DNA of 64,000 nt from Hyphomicrobium sp. D-2 (GCF_029872155.1 NZ_JARXLA010000008.1:560501-624500); one strand, 5' to 3'. Positions 41,319 through 52,000 are shown, numbered from the stretch's first letter. Notes: generated by a model not told the origin, from the sequence alone. Program-made: numbers and translations.

Positions 41319-44021
41319 ATGTCGGAAACGAAGACCGCCTCTCCGGTAGACGCAAAATTTGCGCGCAAGGTCCGCGCCAGCCGCTGGGCGCTCTATTTTG
41401 AGCGACTGTGGCCGCGCGTCTGGCTCATCCTCGGCCTCGTTGGCCTGTTCCTGCTGGTGTCGCTCGCTGGTCTGTGGCCGCTGCTTTCCGACACCGTCCA
41501 TTATGCCGTGCTGGCGCTGTTCGGCGTCGCGGGCGTTGGCGCGCTGTTCCACATTCTGCGCACGCCGTTTCCGCCGCGCGATGAAGGCGTGCGTCGCATT
41601 GAGCGCGTCTCCGGCGTGCCGCACCGTCCTGCCTCGTCCTATGAAGATACCGTCACCGCCAATGCCGACGATCCACGCACGGCAGCCATCTGGCAGGCGC
41701 ACCGTGCGCGGCTGGCTGCTGCACTGGCTCGGCTGAAGGTTGGCCCGCCGCAACCGCGCGCCGATCGTCAGGACCCCATCGCCCTGCGCGGCCTGCTCAT
41801 CCTTGGCGTGGTGGCGCTGTTCTCACTGGTGGGTGACAGCGCTGCCGACCGTCTGCGGTCTGCCTTCCGTTTCAATTCCGCCGTCGCGCTGGCCGAAGCG
41901 CGCCTCGATGCATGGGTTGCGCCGCCCGGCTATACCGCTCGCCCGCCCGTCATGCTTGCCGATGGCGCCCGTGGTCCTGCGGCTCCCTCGGATGATCAGC
42001 CGAAGCTGGTCGAGGTGCCGGAGCGCAGCGTCCTGATCGTGCGCACTTCGGGCAAAGGGCTCGGTGCGCCGTCGCTGGAGGTCTTTGCTGAAGGCTCAGC
42101 CGAGAAGCAGCTTGTTGAGGCGAAGGCGCCGGAAGCCGGACAGTCAACCGCTGCGCGCGCCGACATTTCCGAGATTCGCTATGAGCTGTTGAACTCCGCT
42201 GAAGTTCGTGTGCTGTCGGGTGGTTCGGAACTGGCACGCTGGGCGTTTTACGTGAAACCGGACAAGCCCCCGGTCATCGCCGTCACCAAGGCGCCGGAGC
42301 GGACGCGTCGTGGCGCGATGAAGCTGACCTATTCGGTCGAGGACGATTACGGGGTTGCTTCGGCGGGCGCTGAGGTAAAGCGCGATCCGGATGCGGAAAG
42401 CGCGAAGCCGCGCGGGCCTGAGTTCGACTGGACAACGCCCGAGGTTTTGAAAGGCCCTCGTCCGCCATACGAACGCCCGCCCGAGATAACGCTGCGCCTG
42501 CCGCGCGCGCCGCAGAAGGAAGCGCAGACCTACATCGATTTCGCGCCGCATCCGTTTGCCGGTCGTGAAGTCATCATGACGCTTGAGGCCAAGGACGTCG
42601 CCGGCAATGTCGGCAAAGCGCTGCCGATGAAGATCGTGCTGCCGCAGCGCACCTTCACCAAGCCGCTGGCTCGCGCTGTCGTCGAGCAGCGTGCCAAGCT
42701 GATGGACGATCCGCGTTATGCGCCGCTGGCCAAGCGCGCGCTGGATGCGCTGACGCTTGAACCCGATGGTTTCATCGATTCAACCGCTGTCTATCTGGGC
42801 ATGCGCGCTGCCAGCCGTGGGCTGGAACGCAATACCTCGCGCGAAGGATTGAAGAGCGTCGTCGACGGCATGTGGGAGCTGGCGCTGCGCATCGAGGACG
42901 GCGATCTCTCGGAAGCTGAAAAGCAGCTCCGCGACGCGCAGGACAAGTTGGCGGAAGCGCTGGAGAACGGCGCATCGGATTCCGAGATCGACCAGCTCAT
43001 GCAGGAACTGCGCGAGGCGCTGTCGAAGTATGTCGAGCAGCTCACCAAGAACGCACAGAACCAGGCTCCGCCGGAAGGCATGGACCAGCAGAACCAGCAA
43101 CTGAGCCAGCAGGATCTGGAGCAGATGCTGAAGGATCTGCAGGAGCAGATGAAATCCGGCTCGCGTGAGCAGGCCGAGCAGGCGATGGCGCAGTTGCGCG
43201 ATCTGCTTGAGCGTTTGCAGTCCGGGCAGGGCTCGCAGCAGCAGGCCGAGCGCGGCCAGCAGATGCAGCAGAAGATGAACGAGCTGGGCGACCTGATCGG
43301 CCGTCAGCAGCGTCTGATGGATGAGACCTACCGCGAGAAGCGCGGTGATCGCCGTCAGCAGCAGCAGGGCCAGCAAGGGCAGGAGAGCCAGCAGGGTCAG
43401 CAGCAGGGTGGCCAGCAGCAAGGTCAGCAACGCGGACAACAGCCCGGCCAGCAGCCCGGTGGGCAGCAGGGTCAAGGTCAGGGACAGCAGGGCTCGCAAG
43501 GCCAGCAGCAGTTCGGCGAGCAGGGCCAAGGCATGCAAGGCCAACAGGGTCAGCAGCAGGGGCGTGGCAGCCTGAGCGACCAGCAGGAAGCGCTGAAGCA
43601 GGATCTGGAGCGGCTCGGGCAGGAACTCGGCGCAATGGGCTCGGGCTCGGAAGAGTTCAACCGGGCGCGCGAGGCGATGGAGAACGCGCGCAATTCGCTG
43701 GAAGAAGGCCGCAACGACACCGCTATCCAGGATCAGTCCGAGGCCCTCGACCAGATGCGCCAGGGCGCGCAGCGCATGGCTGAAAGCATGGCCAAGGAAG
43801 GCCAGGCTCGTTACGGCCAGAATGGCGAACAGTCACGCGATCCGCTCGGCCGCCCGCAGCGCTTCAATGGCCCAGATGCGGGCAACTCGGTGAAGGTGCC
43901 GGACGAGATTGACATGCAGCGCGCACGCGCCATCCTTGAAGAGCTGCGCCGTCGTCTCGCCCAGCCGGCCCGTCCAACCGACGAACTCGATTATTACGAG
44001 CGTCTGCTGCGCCGCTTCTGA
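41319..44021 (+). CDS. TIGR02302/DUF4175 family large membrane protein with Gln-rich tract
   Basis: A 900-residue protein. Two N-terminal helices (VWLILGLVGLFLLVSLAGLW; YAVLALFGVAGVGALFHI) and a third near residue 165 precede a beta-rich region, about 190-450, that includes YSVEDDYGVASAGAEV. Long charged coiled-coil helices run from about 480 to 665, then comes a tract from roughly 665 to 755 dominated by Gln and Gly, and a final helical part. The family is conserved in Rhizobiales beside lysA and its function is unknown. The Q/G tract is built from repeated CAG and GGC codons and is likely to vary in length between strains. Confidence 0.9.
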   Translation: MSETKTASPVDAKFARKVRASRWALYFERLWPRVWLILGLVGLFLLVSLAGLWPLLSDTVHYAVLALFGVAGVGALFHILRTPFPPRDEGVRRIERVSGVPHRPASSYEDTVTANADDPRTAAIWQAHRARLAAALARLKVGPPQPRADRQDPIALRGLLILGVVALFSLVGDSAADRLRSAFRFNSAVALAEARLDAWVAPPGYTARPPVMLADGARGPAAPSDDQPKLVEVPERSVLIVRTSGKGLGAPSLEVFAEGSAEKQLVEAKAPEAGQSTAARADISEIRYELLNSAEVRVLSGGSELARWAFYVKPDKPPVIAVTKAPERTRRGAMKLTYSVEDDYGVASAGAEVKRDPDAESAKPRGPEFDWTTPEVLKGPRPPYERPPEITLRLPRAPQKEAQTYIDFAPHPFAGREVIMTLEAKDVAGNVGKALPMKIVLPQRTFTKPLARAVVEQRAKLMDDPRYAPLAKRALDALTLEPDGFIDSTAVYLGMRAASRGLERNTSREGLKSVVDGMWELALRIEDGDLSEAEKQLRDAQDKLAEALENGASDSEIDQLMQELREALSKYVEQLTKNAQNQAPPEGMDQQNQQLSQQDLEQMLKDLQEQMKSGSREQAEQAMAQLRDLLERLQSGQGSQQQAERGQQMQQKMNELGDLIGRQQRLMDETYREKRGDRRQQQQGQQGQESQQGQQQGGQQQGQQRGQQPGQQPGGQQGQGQGQQGSQGQQQFGEQGQGMQGQQGQQQGRGSLSDQQEALKQDLERLGQELGAMGSGSEEFNRAREAMENARNSLEEGRNDTAIQDQSEALDQMRQGAQRMAESMAKEGQARYGQNGEQSRDPLGRPQRFNGPDAGNSVKVPDEIDMQRARAILEELRRRLAQPARPTDELDYYERLLRRF

Positions 44022-44035
44022 GCGCGCATTTCCCT

Positions 44036-44074
44036 GCGCTGGCGACTGTGCTCCGCACAGCCGGCCGCCAGCGC
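44036..44074. repeat. REP-like covarying hairpin repeat, copy 4
   Basis: Perfect 9-bp outer stem (44036-44044 with 44066-44074); then ACT, inner arms GTGC/GCAC, loop TCC, AGCCGGC. It lies 14 bp after the TIGR02302 stop and 34 bp from copy 5, which is inverted relative to it. Confidence 0.8.
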
Positions 44075-44107
44075 GCTAGTTGGCGTGCGCTGCGCCTTCG
44101 CTACTGT

Positions 44108-44146
44108 GCACCGGCGGCCGGCTCCCCGGAGGGGAGTCGCCGGTGC
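44108..44146. repeat. REP-like covarying hairpin repeat, copy 5
   Basis: Reverse orientation; perfect 9-bp outer stem (44108-44116 with 44138-44146), GCCGGCT, inner arms CCCC/GGGG with loop GGA, AGT. With copy 4 it forms a head-to-head pair such as is seen in REP doublets. The rest of the 354-bp gap to 44375 contains the short repeat at 44157 and no gene I can support. Confidence 0.8.
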
Positions 44147-44156
44147 AAAAGAAAGC

Positions 44157-44192
44157 CATCATCCCGACGCAGGTCTGGATCCACGTCAGCAT
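44157..44192. repeat. short intergenic repeat, CATCCCGACGCAGGTC type, copy 2
   Basis: Matches 30731-30769 over the CATCCCGACGCAGGTC core and the following GGA and CCACG segments. It is only 10 bp from REP-like copy 5. Confidence 0.55.
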
Positions 44193-44375
44193 ATGAACTG
44201 TCGCCGTTGCAGAGGGTCATAGGCGAGAGACACGGCGGCGGGCGCGTCGGCGCACTCCGCTAAAGCCTGACTGGCAGTCCCCGGCTGTGCATACGATCAC
44301 AGCTCTCGCTGCATCGTGCGATCAGACAGTCCACCAGCGGCCACCGTCCTGCCGCGCAGCCGCGTCTCACCCGCT

Positions 44376-45353
44376 TCACTTCACCGGCGCGATGCGCACC
44401 TGCAGGCCGCTGACAACCTGATGGCTCACCACCTGCGTCGTGATGTGCCCACCGGCGGGCTTTTGACCGGCTAGCCAGCGCTGCGCCTGCCGCCACAGAT
44501 CCAGCGGCAACCAGCTTCCTTCCTCTTCGCTCAGCGGCGCCTGATAGTCGGCGAACGTGAACTTGTATTCGATGAAGAACGACACCTTCGATAGCCGGAA
44601 CTCGAAGCCGAACAGCGCCTGCCCGGCAGGACCAGCATAGTTATATTCATACGTGCGCGGACGCGCATTTTGCGCCAGCTCGAATTCCGTATGCGGCAGC
44701 AGCGCGCCGCCGCCCAGCCCAACGTATGGGCTGATGCGCGGGCCGATGCTCGGCAGCCGCACAAAGCCGGTCAGCAGCAGCATGTTGTGTCCGTGCGAAA
44801 ACTCCAGCTTGCTGACGATGTCGCCGATGCGCGTCCGCGCGGGCAGTTGCTCGCCGTTCAGCGTGCCGGAAAAGCTTGCCTCGTCGTTCAGCGGCGCAAG
44901 CGCCTTCGAGTGGATGAAATCCACCCCCGCGCCGGCAATGCCACCGGTGAACCACTGCGTCACGCGCGCGCCGTAATAGATCGGGCTTTTGAACGGCAGC
45001 GTGAACCAGTCCACCTTGTCGATGGTGAAGTCGGTCGGCTGCTCCGATGGAATCTCGACGCGAACCGGGCTCGGATAATTATACGGCGCGCCGGAATAAG
45101 CCCCCAGCATCGTCTCGCGGCCGGTGCGCTGCGCAGTCCCGTCGCCGTTGCTGATCTCCGCCGCCGACTGCTCGCCGTCCACCTGCGCCTGCTCGAATAT
45201 CCCGACGCCGGTCTGCCCCGTGATCAGAGCACCGGCCGTGACGGCCGCCATAATGTCGATCAGGCGGCGGTTCGGCGTGCGGCGGCCCGACTGGGCTGTT
45301 GTCTGAGTTGCCCAGCCGATTGAAAGTAGCTGTGTCACCGGCTGTTCCCCCAT
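44376..45353 (-). CDS. outer-membrane beta-barrel protein, LpxQ (lipid A oxidase)-like
   Basis: A 325-residue protein. A hydrophobic segment near residues 33-50 (IMAAVTAGALITGQTGVG) may be an export signal. The C-terminal two thirds have alternating amphipathic strands: PFKSPIYYGARVTQWF, GAGVDFIHSKAL, KLEFSHGHNMLLLTGFVRLP, ISPYVGLGGGALLPHTEFEL, AGQALFGFEFRLSKVSFFIE. The DFxHSK and SHGHNML segments are what I recall from rhizobial proteins annotated as lipid A oxidase, which converts lipid A glucosamine to aminogluconate. I see no domain that proves enzymatic activity, so the name is tentative. Confidence 0.6.
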   Translation of the reverse strand: MGEQPVTQLLSIGWATQTTAQSGRRTPNRRLIDIMAAVTAGALITGQTGVGIFEQAQVDGEQSAAEISNGDGTAQRTGRETMLGAYSGAPYNYPSPVRVEIPSEQPTDFTIDKVDWFTLPFKSPIYYGARVTQWFTGGIAGAGVDFIHSKALAPLNDEASFSGTLNGEQLPARTRIGDIVSKLEFSHGHNMLLLTGFVRLPSIGPRISPYVGLGGGALLPHTEFELAQNARPRTYEYNYAGPAGQALFGFEFRLSKVSFFIEYKFTFADYQAPLSEEEGSWLPLDLWRQAQRWLAGQKPAGGHITTQVVSHQVVSGLQVRIAPVK

Positions 45354-45496
45354 TATTCTTCCGACTGCGTATCGCCAGCGGTTGTACGGCGCAGCCGATT
45401 ATCCGTCCATGCCCAACCTAGGCGAGCGCCGCGCCGACGCCAATCGCCCGCTTATGCAAGCGGTGTGCTCCGTTGCCGCGTCAGGGGCGATCTGCC

Positions 45497-46564
45497 TCAG
45501 GACGAAGGCTGCGTCGAAGCAAGGCGCTCCAGCATGCGGTGTACGGCCGTAATCTGCGGCGCATCGCGGGTCAGATAGTCCGATCCGGTGAAGCCCCACC
45601 AGTCCCAACACCCCTGCGGGTTCAGCGGCGACGCACTCGTCTGCGGAAACAGGATGATGAGATTGTTGGTGTCAGCCCAACGGGCGAAGCCGGAATCGCG
45701 CGCGAACGTGTCGCCGACAAACGTCCGGTTCTGGCCGCAGCCGTGGAAGGCTATGTGCACCCGGCAGGCAGCATCGCCTTCGCAGCTCTTGGGAATGTAG
45801 GCGAGGCCTTCATCGCCCATGCCGTGATTGGAAAGATCGTCGGTGAAGCGCTCCTGATCGAACAGCAGAAAGCGCCCGGTGATGTCGGCAGCGGGTGCAT
45901 TCAGCGCACCATAGATGTGCCGCAGCAGTGCGCCAGCCTGATCATAGTCGCAATCGACGATGTACGGCTTGCCGGTATAATCGCACGCTGCGCCGCGATC
46001 GACGGTTACAAACGCATGCCCGGCCGGCATGTCGGCAACGAACTCGATCTGTTCCTTGGGCACACCGATTTCCGCATAGAACCTGTTCGCGGCCTCGACA
46101 ATCGTGGGCACAACGGTGCTGTCGTTCTTGCCCGAGAACAAATAGATGCGGTCCGACTGCGTCGCGCTGATCGGATCGATGCGGCCCTTTTCAGCAAGGC
46201 GTTCGGCGCGCTGAGCCAACAGCTCCGGGTCCGGAACGCCGAATGCCTGCAGCGCATTCAGCATGCAGCCGTTGATGGCCTTGTTCAGGTTTAGCAGCGC
46301 CATGCCGGGGCCGGGAATGAGGTCGGCGAATACGCTTTGCGAGCAACCGTATGGACCGCCCGCAATGATGCCTGCGCCGATGACATCCTTGCCGTGCGCG
46401 AACTGAAACTGCCCGGCCATGTACGCGCCGGATGAAATTCCGGAAACGGAGGTTGCATCGCGCTGCGCGCCGAGCGCAGGCAGGCTGTCCGCGGGCTGTT
46501 CACCGCAGCCGGAAAGCAATGCCGCAACGGCAAAAAGAGCGGCCGGTATCAGTCGTGGGATCAT
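45497..46564 (-). CDS. PHB-depolymerase-like esterase, predicted lipoprotein
   Basis: A 355-residue alpha/beta hydrolase. The N-terminus LIPAALFAVAALLSGCGE has a lipobox (LLSGC), so it should be lipid-anchored. The nucleophile is in SVSGISSGAYMAGQFQF, with an oxyanion-type GGPYGCSQ. LFSGKNDSTVV and HIAFHGCGQNRTFVGDTF follow, and the end QGCWDWWGFTGSDYLTRDAP matches the extracellular poly(3-hydroxybutyrate) depolymerase family. Natural substrate unproven. The start at 46564 is set by the signal; the frame continues upstream to 46639. Confidence 0.85.
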   Translation of the reverse strand: MIPRLIPAALFAVAALLSGCGEQPADSLPALGAQRDATSVSGISSGAYMAGQFQFAHGKDVIGAGIIAGGPYGCSQSVFADLIPGPGMALLNLNKAINGCMLNALQAFGVPDPELLAQRAERLAEKGRIDPISATQSDRIYLFSGKNDSTVVPTIVEAANRFYAEIGVPKEQIEFVADMPAGHAFVTVDRGAACDYTGKPYIVDCDYDQAGALLRHIYGALNAPAADITGRFLLFDQERFTDDLSNHGMGDEGLAYIPKSCEGDAACRVHIAFHGCGQNRTFVGDTFARDSGFARWADTNNLIILFPQTSASPLNPQGCWDWWGFTGSDYLTRDAPQITAVHRMLERLASTQPSS

Positions 46565-46600
46565 CGCATGGGTTCGCTGTGTCTGTGAGCGGCAGCCTAA

Positions 46601-46637
46601 AGCGCTTGCGGACATGTGGAAACCGGTTTTCCAACGC
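46601..46637. repeat. palindromic repeat with GTGGAAACCGGTTTTCC core, copy 2
   Basis: Shares the exact 17-nt core with 14018-14060 (here at 46616-46632), but the terminal arms differ (GCG/CGC only). It lies just upstream of the esterase gene. Confidence 0.55.
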
Positions 46638-46723
46638 ATAAATCGTCGCTCGTGCAGTGCTTTCGAAGCATAGCGGCTCGCATGCGAATGCCAATCATAG
46701 CCGGGCCTGCAAGGCGGCGTGCT

Positions 46724-48937
46724 CTACTCCGCATGATCGGGCAGAAAAACAGCCGCCATTTCAGGAGATTTGAGGCGCACTGTGACGCGATCAACGCGGC
46801 CCTTTGCATCCACCACGGACAGCCTGACGAAGCCATCGCCATCGGGCTGCCAGATCACCTCGCGGGTGCGCGGGTCGGATTCAATTGGCGCGCCGTTCAC
46901 CAGCCACGTCAGCGGCAGCACGCCGCCGCTGGCCTTGAGCAGCAGTGCATCCTCGCTCTCGGTCTCAACCTCGGATCGGTCCGGCGGATAAGAGATCACA
47001 ACGCGCGGTTCCAGGAACGGGCCTTGCACCGTCTCGGCGCCGCCTTCGCGGAAGCGCTTCAGCGGTGGTGGCAGCTCCGATCCGGAAACGCGCAACGCTC
47101 CGGCCGGTGCGCCCGCAAGCGGCACACGTTTCTCGCCGATGCGCGCGAAGGCATCAAACAGAATGGGCGCGGCGGCAAGGCGGCCGGTAAGGCCCGGCGT
47201 TGATGCGGCATCGGGGCGGCCCACCCACACCGCGATGGTATACTTGCCGTCGTAGCCAACAGCCCATGCGTCGCGATAGCCGTAGGATGTGCCGGTTTTA
47301 TAGGCGAAACGCCCCGCTCGCGCATTCAATGGTGGCGGCGCATCCTTCAGAATGTCGCTGACGTACCACGCCGCAACCGGCGACAGCAGCGTTTCATGCT
47401 TGCGCTGTTTCCCGTGAAGCAATGCTTTGGCAGCAGCCTCCGCGTCGGCGCGTCGATGATGAAGCGGAATAACATCGCCGCCCCGCGCCAGCCCTGTGTA
47501 GAGCGTTGCCACGTCGCGCAACGTCAGGCCAACGCCACCAAGCGCCATGGCCAGCGTCGGTTGCGTTGCGTCGGGAAATACCGTTTCGGCTCCAACCTTG
47601 CGGAACCGTCCCGCCAGTTTGCCAGGACCAACAGCGGCCAGCACCTTCACCGCCGGGATGTTCAGCGATTGCGACAGCGCGTGGCGAATGGTGACGGTGC
47701 CGTGAAAATCTTCGTCGAAGTTTTTGGGCGCGTAGGAGCCGAAACGCACCGGGCGGTCTTCAATCAGCGTTTCGGGATGCGCAAGCCCGGCTTCAAACGC
47801 AAGGCCATAGATGAACGGCTTCAGCGTCGAACCGGGCGAACGCACTGCGGTGACCATATCAATCGCGCCCGCCCGCGTGCCATCCAGGTAACCGGCCGAA
47901 CCCACATGGGCGACGATCTCTCCGCTGGTGTGGTCGATGGCAAGAATGGCGGCGGAGAGCTTCTGGCCCAGCAGCGCCGTTTGTTCGCGCGCCAGCGTTT
48001 CCAGTGCGCGCTGAATGTTGCGATCTATCGTGAGGCGATGCTCAGCGGCAATCGGATCAGCGCGCAGTTCCGATTCCGCGATGTGCGGTGCAAGCTGCGG
48101 GAAGGCGCGGCGCTGCGTTGGCACCGCCTCCATTATTGCGCGGTCAGCTTCGGCCTGATTGATGACGCCCTCTTCAACAGCCCGCTGCAAAACGCGATTG
48201 CGAGCGATGCGGGCGGCCTTTGGGTTGCGGTCCGGGCGGCGCCATTCCGGCGATTGGGGCAGTGCTACCAGCAGTGCCGCCTGTCCGATGGAAAGCCGCT
48301 GCGGTTCCTTGCCGAAGTAGGCCAGCGAAGCCGCGCGCACGCCCTCGATGTTGCCGCCAAATGGTGCCAGCCGCAGATACAAGTTCAGAATTTCGGTTTT
48401 CGACAGTTGTTGCTCAAGCCGCAGCGCGCCAACAACCTGACGCAGCTTTGCATTGCCGGAGCGCTCGTAGCGACCCTCCAGCAAGCGCACCACCTGCATC
48501 GTTAGCGTCGAAGCGCCGGATACGATCCTGCGGTGCGCGATGAGCTGCCACGATGCGCGCGCAACGGAACGAACGTCCACGCCGCTGTGGCTGTAGAAGC
48601 GCTTGTCTTCAAACGCCATCAGCATCGCCAGATAACGCTGATCGACATCGCCGGCTGCAACCGGCAGACGCCAGCGTCCATCGGCGGTGGTGAATGCGCG
48701 TAGAAGCTGACCGTTGCGGTCTAGCACAACGGTTGAAAGTTTTTCCGCCGCCGCTAGATCCGGCGGTGGCATGCGGCAAACCGTGTAGACGATTGCAGCG
48801 GTCGCACAGAGGCCGAAAACACCAAACGTCGCTGAAACCATCGCCAGCTTGCGCCGCGCCACTGCGTTGCGGCAGCGGCGCAATAACGCCCCGATGCTGC
48901 GTTGTTCATGACTGGCGTTGCTGGCTGCGTCGTTCAT
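46724..48937 (-). CDS. pbpC: penicillin-binding protein 1C
   Basis: A 737-residue class A PBP with one N-terminal helix (LAMVSATFGVFGLCATAAIV). The GT51 glycosyltransferase domain has FEDKRFYSHSGVD and SGASTLTMQVVRLLEG. The transpeptidase domain has S370-T-L-K373 in SPGSTLKPF and KTGTSYGYRDAW. The C-terminal biPBP_C domain ends in RVTVRLKSPEMAAVFLPDHA. It lies just downstream of an alpha-2-macroglobulin gene, the standard pbpC-yfhM partnership in which the macroglobulin is thought to guard the wall against host proteases. The ATG at 48937 is chosen; the frame extends to 48973. Confidence 0.95.
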   Translation of the reverse strand: MNDAASNASHEQRSIGALLRRCRNAVARRKLAMVSATFGVFGLCATAAIVYTVCRMPPPDLAAAEKLSTVVLDRNGQLLRAFTTADGRWRLPVAAGDVDQRYLAMLMAFEDKRFYSHSGVDVRSVARASWQLIAHRRIVSGASTLTMQVVRLLEGRYERSGNAKLRQVVGALRLEQQLSKTEILNLYLRLAPFGGNIEGVRAASLAYFGKEPQRLSIGQAALLVALPQSPEWRRPDRNPKAARIARNRVLQRAVEEGVINQAEADRAIMEAVPTQRRAFPQLAPHIAESELRADPIAAEHRLTIDRNIQRALETLAREQTALLGQKLSAAILAIDHTSGEIVAHVGSAGYLDGTRAGAIDMVTAVRSPGSTLKPFIYGLAFEAGLAHPETLIEDRPVRFGSYAPKNFDEDFHGTVTIRHALSQSLNIPAVKVLAAVGPGKLAGRFRKVGAETVFPDATQPTLAMALGGVGLTLRDVATLYTGLARGGDVIPLHHRRADAEAAAKALLHGKQRKHETLLSPVAAWYVSDILKDAPPPLNARAGRFAYKTGTSYGYRDAWAVGYDGKYTIAVWVGRPDAASTPGLTGRLAAAPILFDAFARIGEKRVPLAGAPAGALRVSGSELPPPLKRFREGGAETVQGPFLEPRVVISYPPDRSEVETESEDALLLKASGGVLPLTWLVNGAPIESDPRTREVIWQPDGDGFVRLSVVDAKGRVDRVTVRLKSPEMAAVFLPDHAE

Positions 48938-49065
48938 CGAAATTTTCAAACCCGTCCAGGAAAAGCAGAACAATCAAGACGTGCGGTGCTGTAATCGCTT
49001 CTGTGCAATGACGCCCCGCCGCCAAATCCTGCTCGGATCAGACAGCGGGGCGGGATTTGCGTAGC

Positions 49066-52000
49066 TCACTTGCTCGGCTGTACGGTGAGCGTGCCCGCGC
49101 CGGTACGCGCATAGCGCTCCGGTCGGTACATGTCTTCGATAGTTGCCGCAGGATGCACGAACACACCTGGCGTCACCGCGCGCACGAGATAAGCAACGGT
49201 TGCGCTGCTTGCTGGCGGCGAGGCGTTTTCCTGGCCCTCACCGGTGGCTTCATCAGCTTCGTTGTTTGCCGACGCAGCCTTGCCGGAGAAGTTGAACGCC
49301 GCCACGAAACGATCGTCGCGGAATTCCGAATGCTCCGGCTGCACGGTTGTCTTCAGCCACTCCAGTGCCTTCACATCGCCGCTGTCGACGAGACGCGGAT
49401 TGTCGATCTCGAAGCCTGCAGGCAGGTGATCCACCAGCAGCACGCGGCCGCCGGCTTGCTCGCCGCTCACCTTCAGCACCGTTACCAGACGTTCGTTCTG
49501 GCCGATGCTGGCGGTGCCGCCGTTGGCGCTGTCGAGCACAACCGGCGTGCCATCCAGCTTGAAGTACTGCCGCTCGATGGTGAAGCCCTTCGCAACCGGC
49601 GGTTCCGTTGTCAGCGACGAGCCGATCACCGTCACGACGGTGTCGACCGGCGCATCGCCATCGTTGGTCACGTTCAGCGGTTCGCGCAGGATCGTCTCGG
49701 CCGACAGCGAACGCGACACGGGGCCAACAACCGGCGCACCGTTGACGATCAGCTTCAGGTCGTTGCCTTCCTCCGCCAGCGCATTGGCGGCCAGCAGCAT
49801 CCACGCCTGTTCCTGCGTCGAGGTGTTGCTGCGGCCGGAGTAGGCCTTGGCAACCACATCGATCAGCTTCGGCGCTTCAACATTCGCCATGCGCGTTTCC
49901 GATGCCAGTGTGATGAGTGCTGCACTGTCACGCAGATCAGAACCGTAGTCGGCGCGATAACCGCCCAGCCCCGTCGCTTCCGGCAGATGCAACGCATCCA
50001 GCGCCGAAGCGAACGCCGTTTCTGCACGCGGCTTGTCGCCCATCATCGCCAGTGCTGCACCCAGTTGAGCGCGTGATAGCGGCGTTGAGAAGCGGTCGAG
50101 ACGCGTATCGGCGTAGTAACGCAGGTCGCCGATCGGCGCGCGGCCGTTACGGGCCAGTACATACAGCGCGTAGGCACGGTCTTCGCCGCCCTGCTTGAAG
50201 TCCTCAGCGTAGGCGATGAAGTTCTGCAGCCGGTCCAGCGCGCGGCTGAAGCCGTTTGCGTTCACGGTGAAGCCCTGCTCCTTCGCGCGGGAGAGGAAGT
50301 CGGTCACGTAGCCGGTCAGCCACAGATCCGCATTCGACGGACCCCAGGTGCCGAACGCGCCGCTGCCATCCTGCATGTCGAACACGCGATCAACAGCCGC
50401 CTGCACGCGTTCCTTCAGCTCGCCATCCGACGCCAGCCCCACACCCTTCGCGACCGAGTTGGCGTAAAGCAGCGGCAGCGCGCGGCTCACGGTCTGCTCG
50501 GCGCAGCCATAGGGGTAACGGTCGAGCGACGTCAGCAGCGCCGGAATGTCGAAGCGTGCAGTCGGTCCGGTGCTGATAGAAACGCGGGTGCGGTTGGCGA
50601 TCATGTCGCGCACCAGATCCGGGTTCAGCGTGATGTTGCCACCGGGCTTCAGCGACGCAACCGTGGTGCGCTTGATGTCGCCCGCTGGTGGCTTCACATC
50701 GAACGTCAGTGGTCGCTTCACGTCGATGCCATCCGGACCGGTCACCCGCACATCATAGTTTGTCAGGCCAACAACTGTCGGCTTGATGGCGATGTATTGC
50801 GCACGGCGTTCGCCGGTGTTCAGGTCCAGCGTGCCGGTGTGTACCGGCTTGCCATCGTTGGTCAGCTCAACCGTATACGCAGCCTGCGGGCCTTCAACGT
50901 TATGCACCGCGATGTCGAGACGTGCTTCATCGCCAAGCGTCAGGAAGCGCGGACCCGATGCCGTCAGCGCCACCGCATCGCGCACGATCACGTCCTGCTG
51001 GCCATGGCCAAGCTTGTCCGCGCTCCACGCAACGGCCATCACGCGCACGGTGCCGTTGAAGTCAGGCAGCTCGAAGTCAACCTTCGCGGTGCCATCCTCG
51101 CCGATGCGCACGATGCCGGAGAACTCAGCCACGGTTGCTTCAACCGGCGGCGAGCCCTGCATGCCCATGTCGGCACCATCGCCACCGGAGCGCAGCGAAC
51201 CGCGTTCCGCACGCATGCCGTCGATCAGGCGGCCATAGAAGTCGCGGATCTCCAGCCCCATGCGACGCTGCGCATAGAACCAGCTTTCCGGCGATGGCGT
51301 TGCAAAGCGCGTGAGGTTGAGAATGCCGAGATCGACAGCGGCCAGCGTAACGTAAGCTTCCTCGCCAGCCTTCAGGCCATCCACCTTCACCGGCACGTTC
51401 AGCGTGGTGCCGGACTTGATCTTCTCCGGCGCGCTGATCGCAACGTCCAGCGTGCGATCCTTCTGGTCGAGGCCCAGCCATGCAACGCCAATGGCGCGGC
51501 TTGGCATGCGCTTCAGCTTTTCATCCAGAGGACGATAGATCATCGCGGTGACGTAAGCACCCGGACCCCAGTTGTCGCCGACAGCAACAGTCGCTTCGCC
51601 GCCACCGTTCGGAATGTCGACTTCCTGCATGGAAATCACATCGCCGGACAGCACCGAAACCAGCGCCTTGCCGCCCAGCTTGCTGGCGATACGCAGCTTG
51701 GCTGCATCGCCCGGCTTGTAGGTTGCGCGGTCGAGCGCAACGTCCAGAATTTCCGGGCTCTCCGAGTCGTTGGCGGTGGAATACCAGCCCGCATAGAAGA
51801 TGGTGCTGGTTGCCGGGCCGTTCGGATCGGCGGATGCAACTTCCAGCTTATAGCGGCCCCATTCCACCGGCACGGCGATCTTGGCGAAGTCGCCTTCCGC
51901 GCCGGTTGCAATCGTGCCGTCCGCCACCTTGCGCGTCAGCGTCACCGCCTCATAGTTCCAGTAGCCGTCGCGGCGATACCACTGCCAGTTGGTGTCGAGG

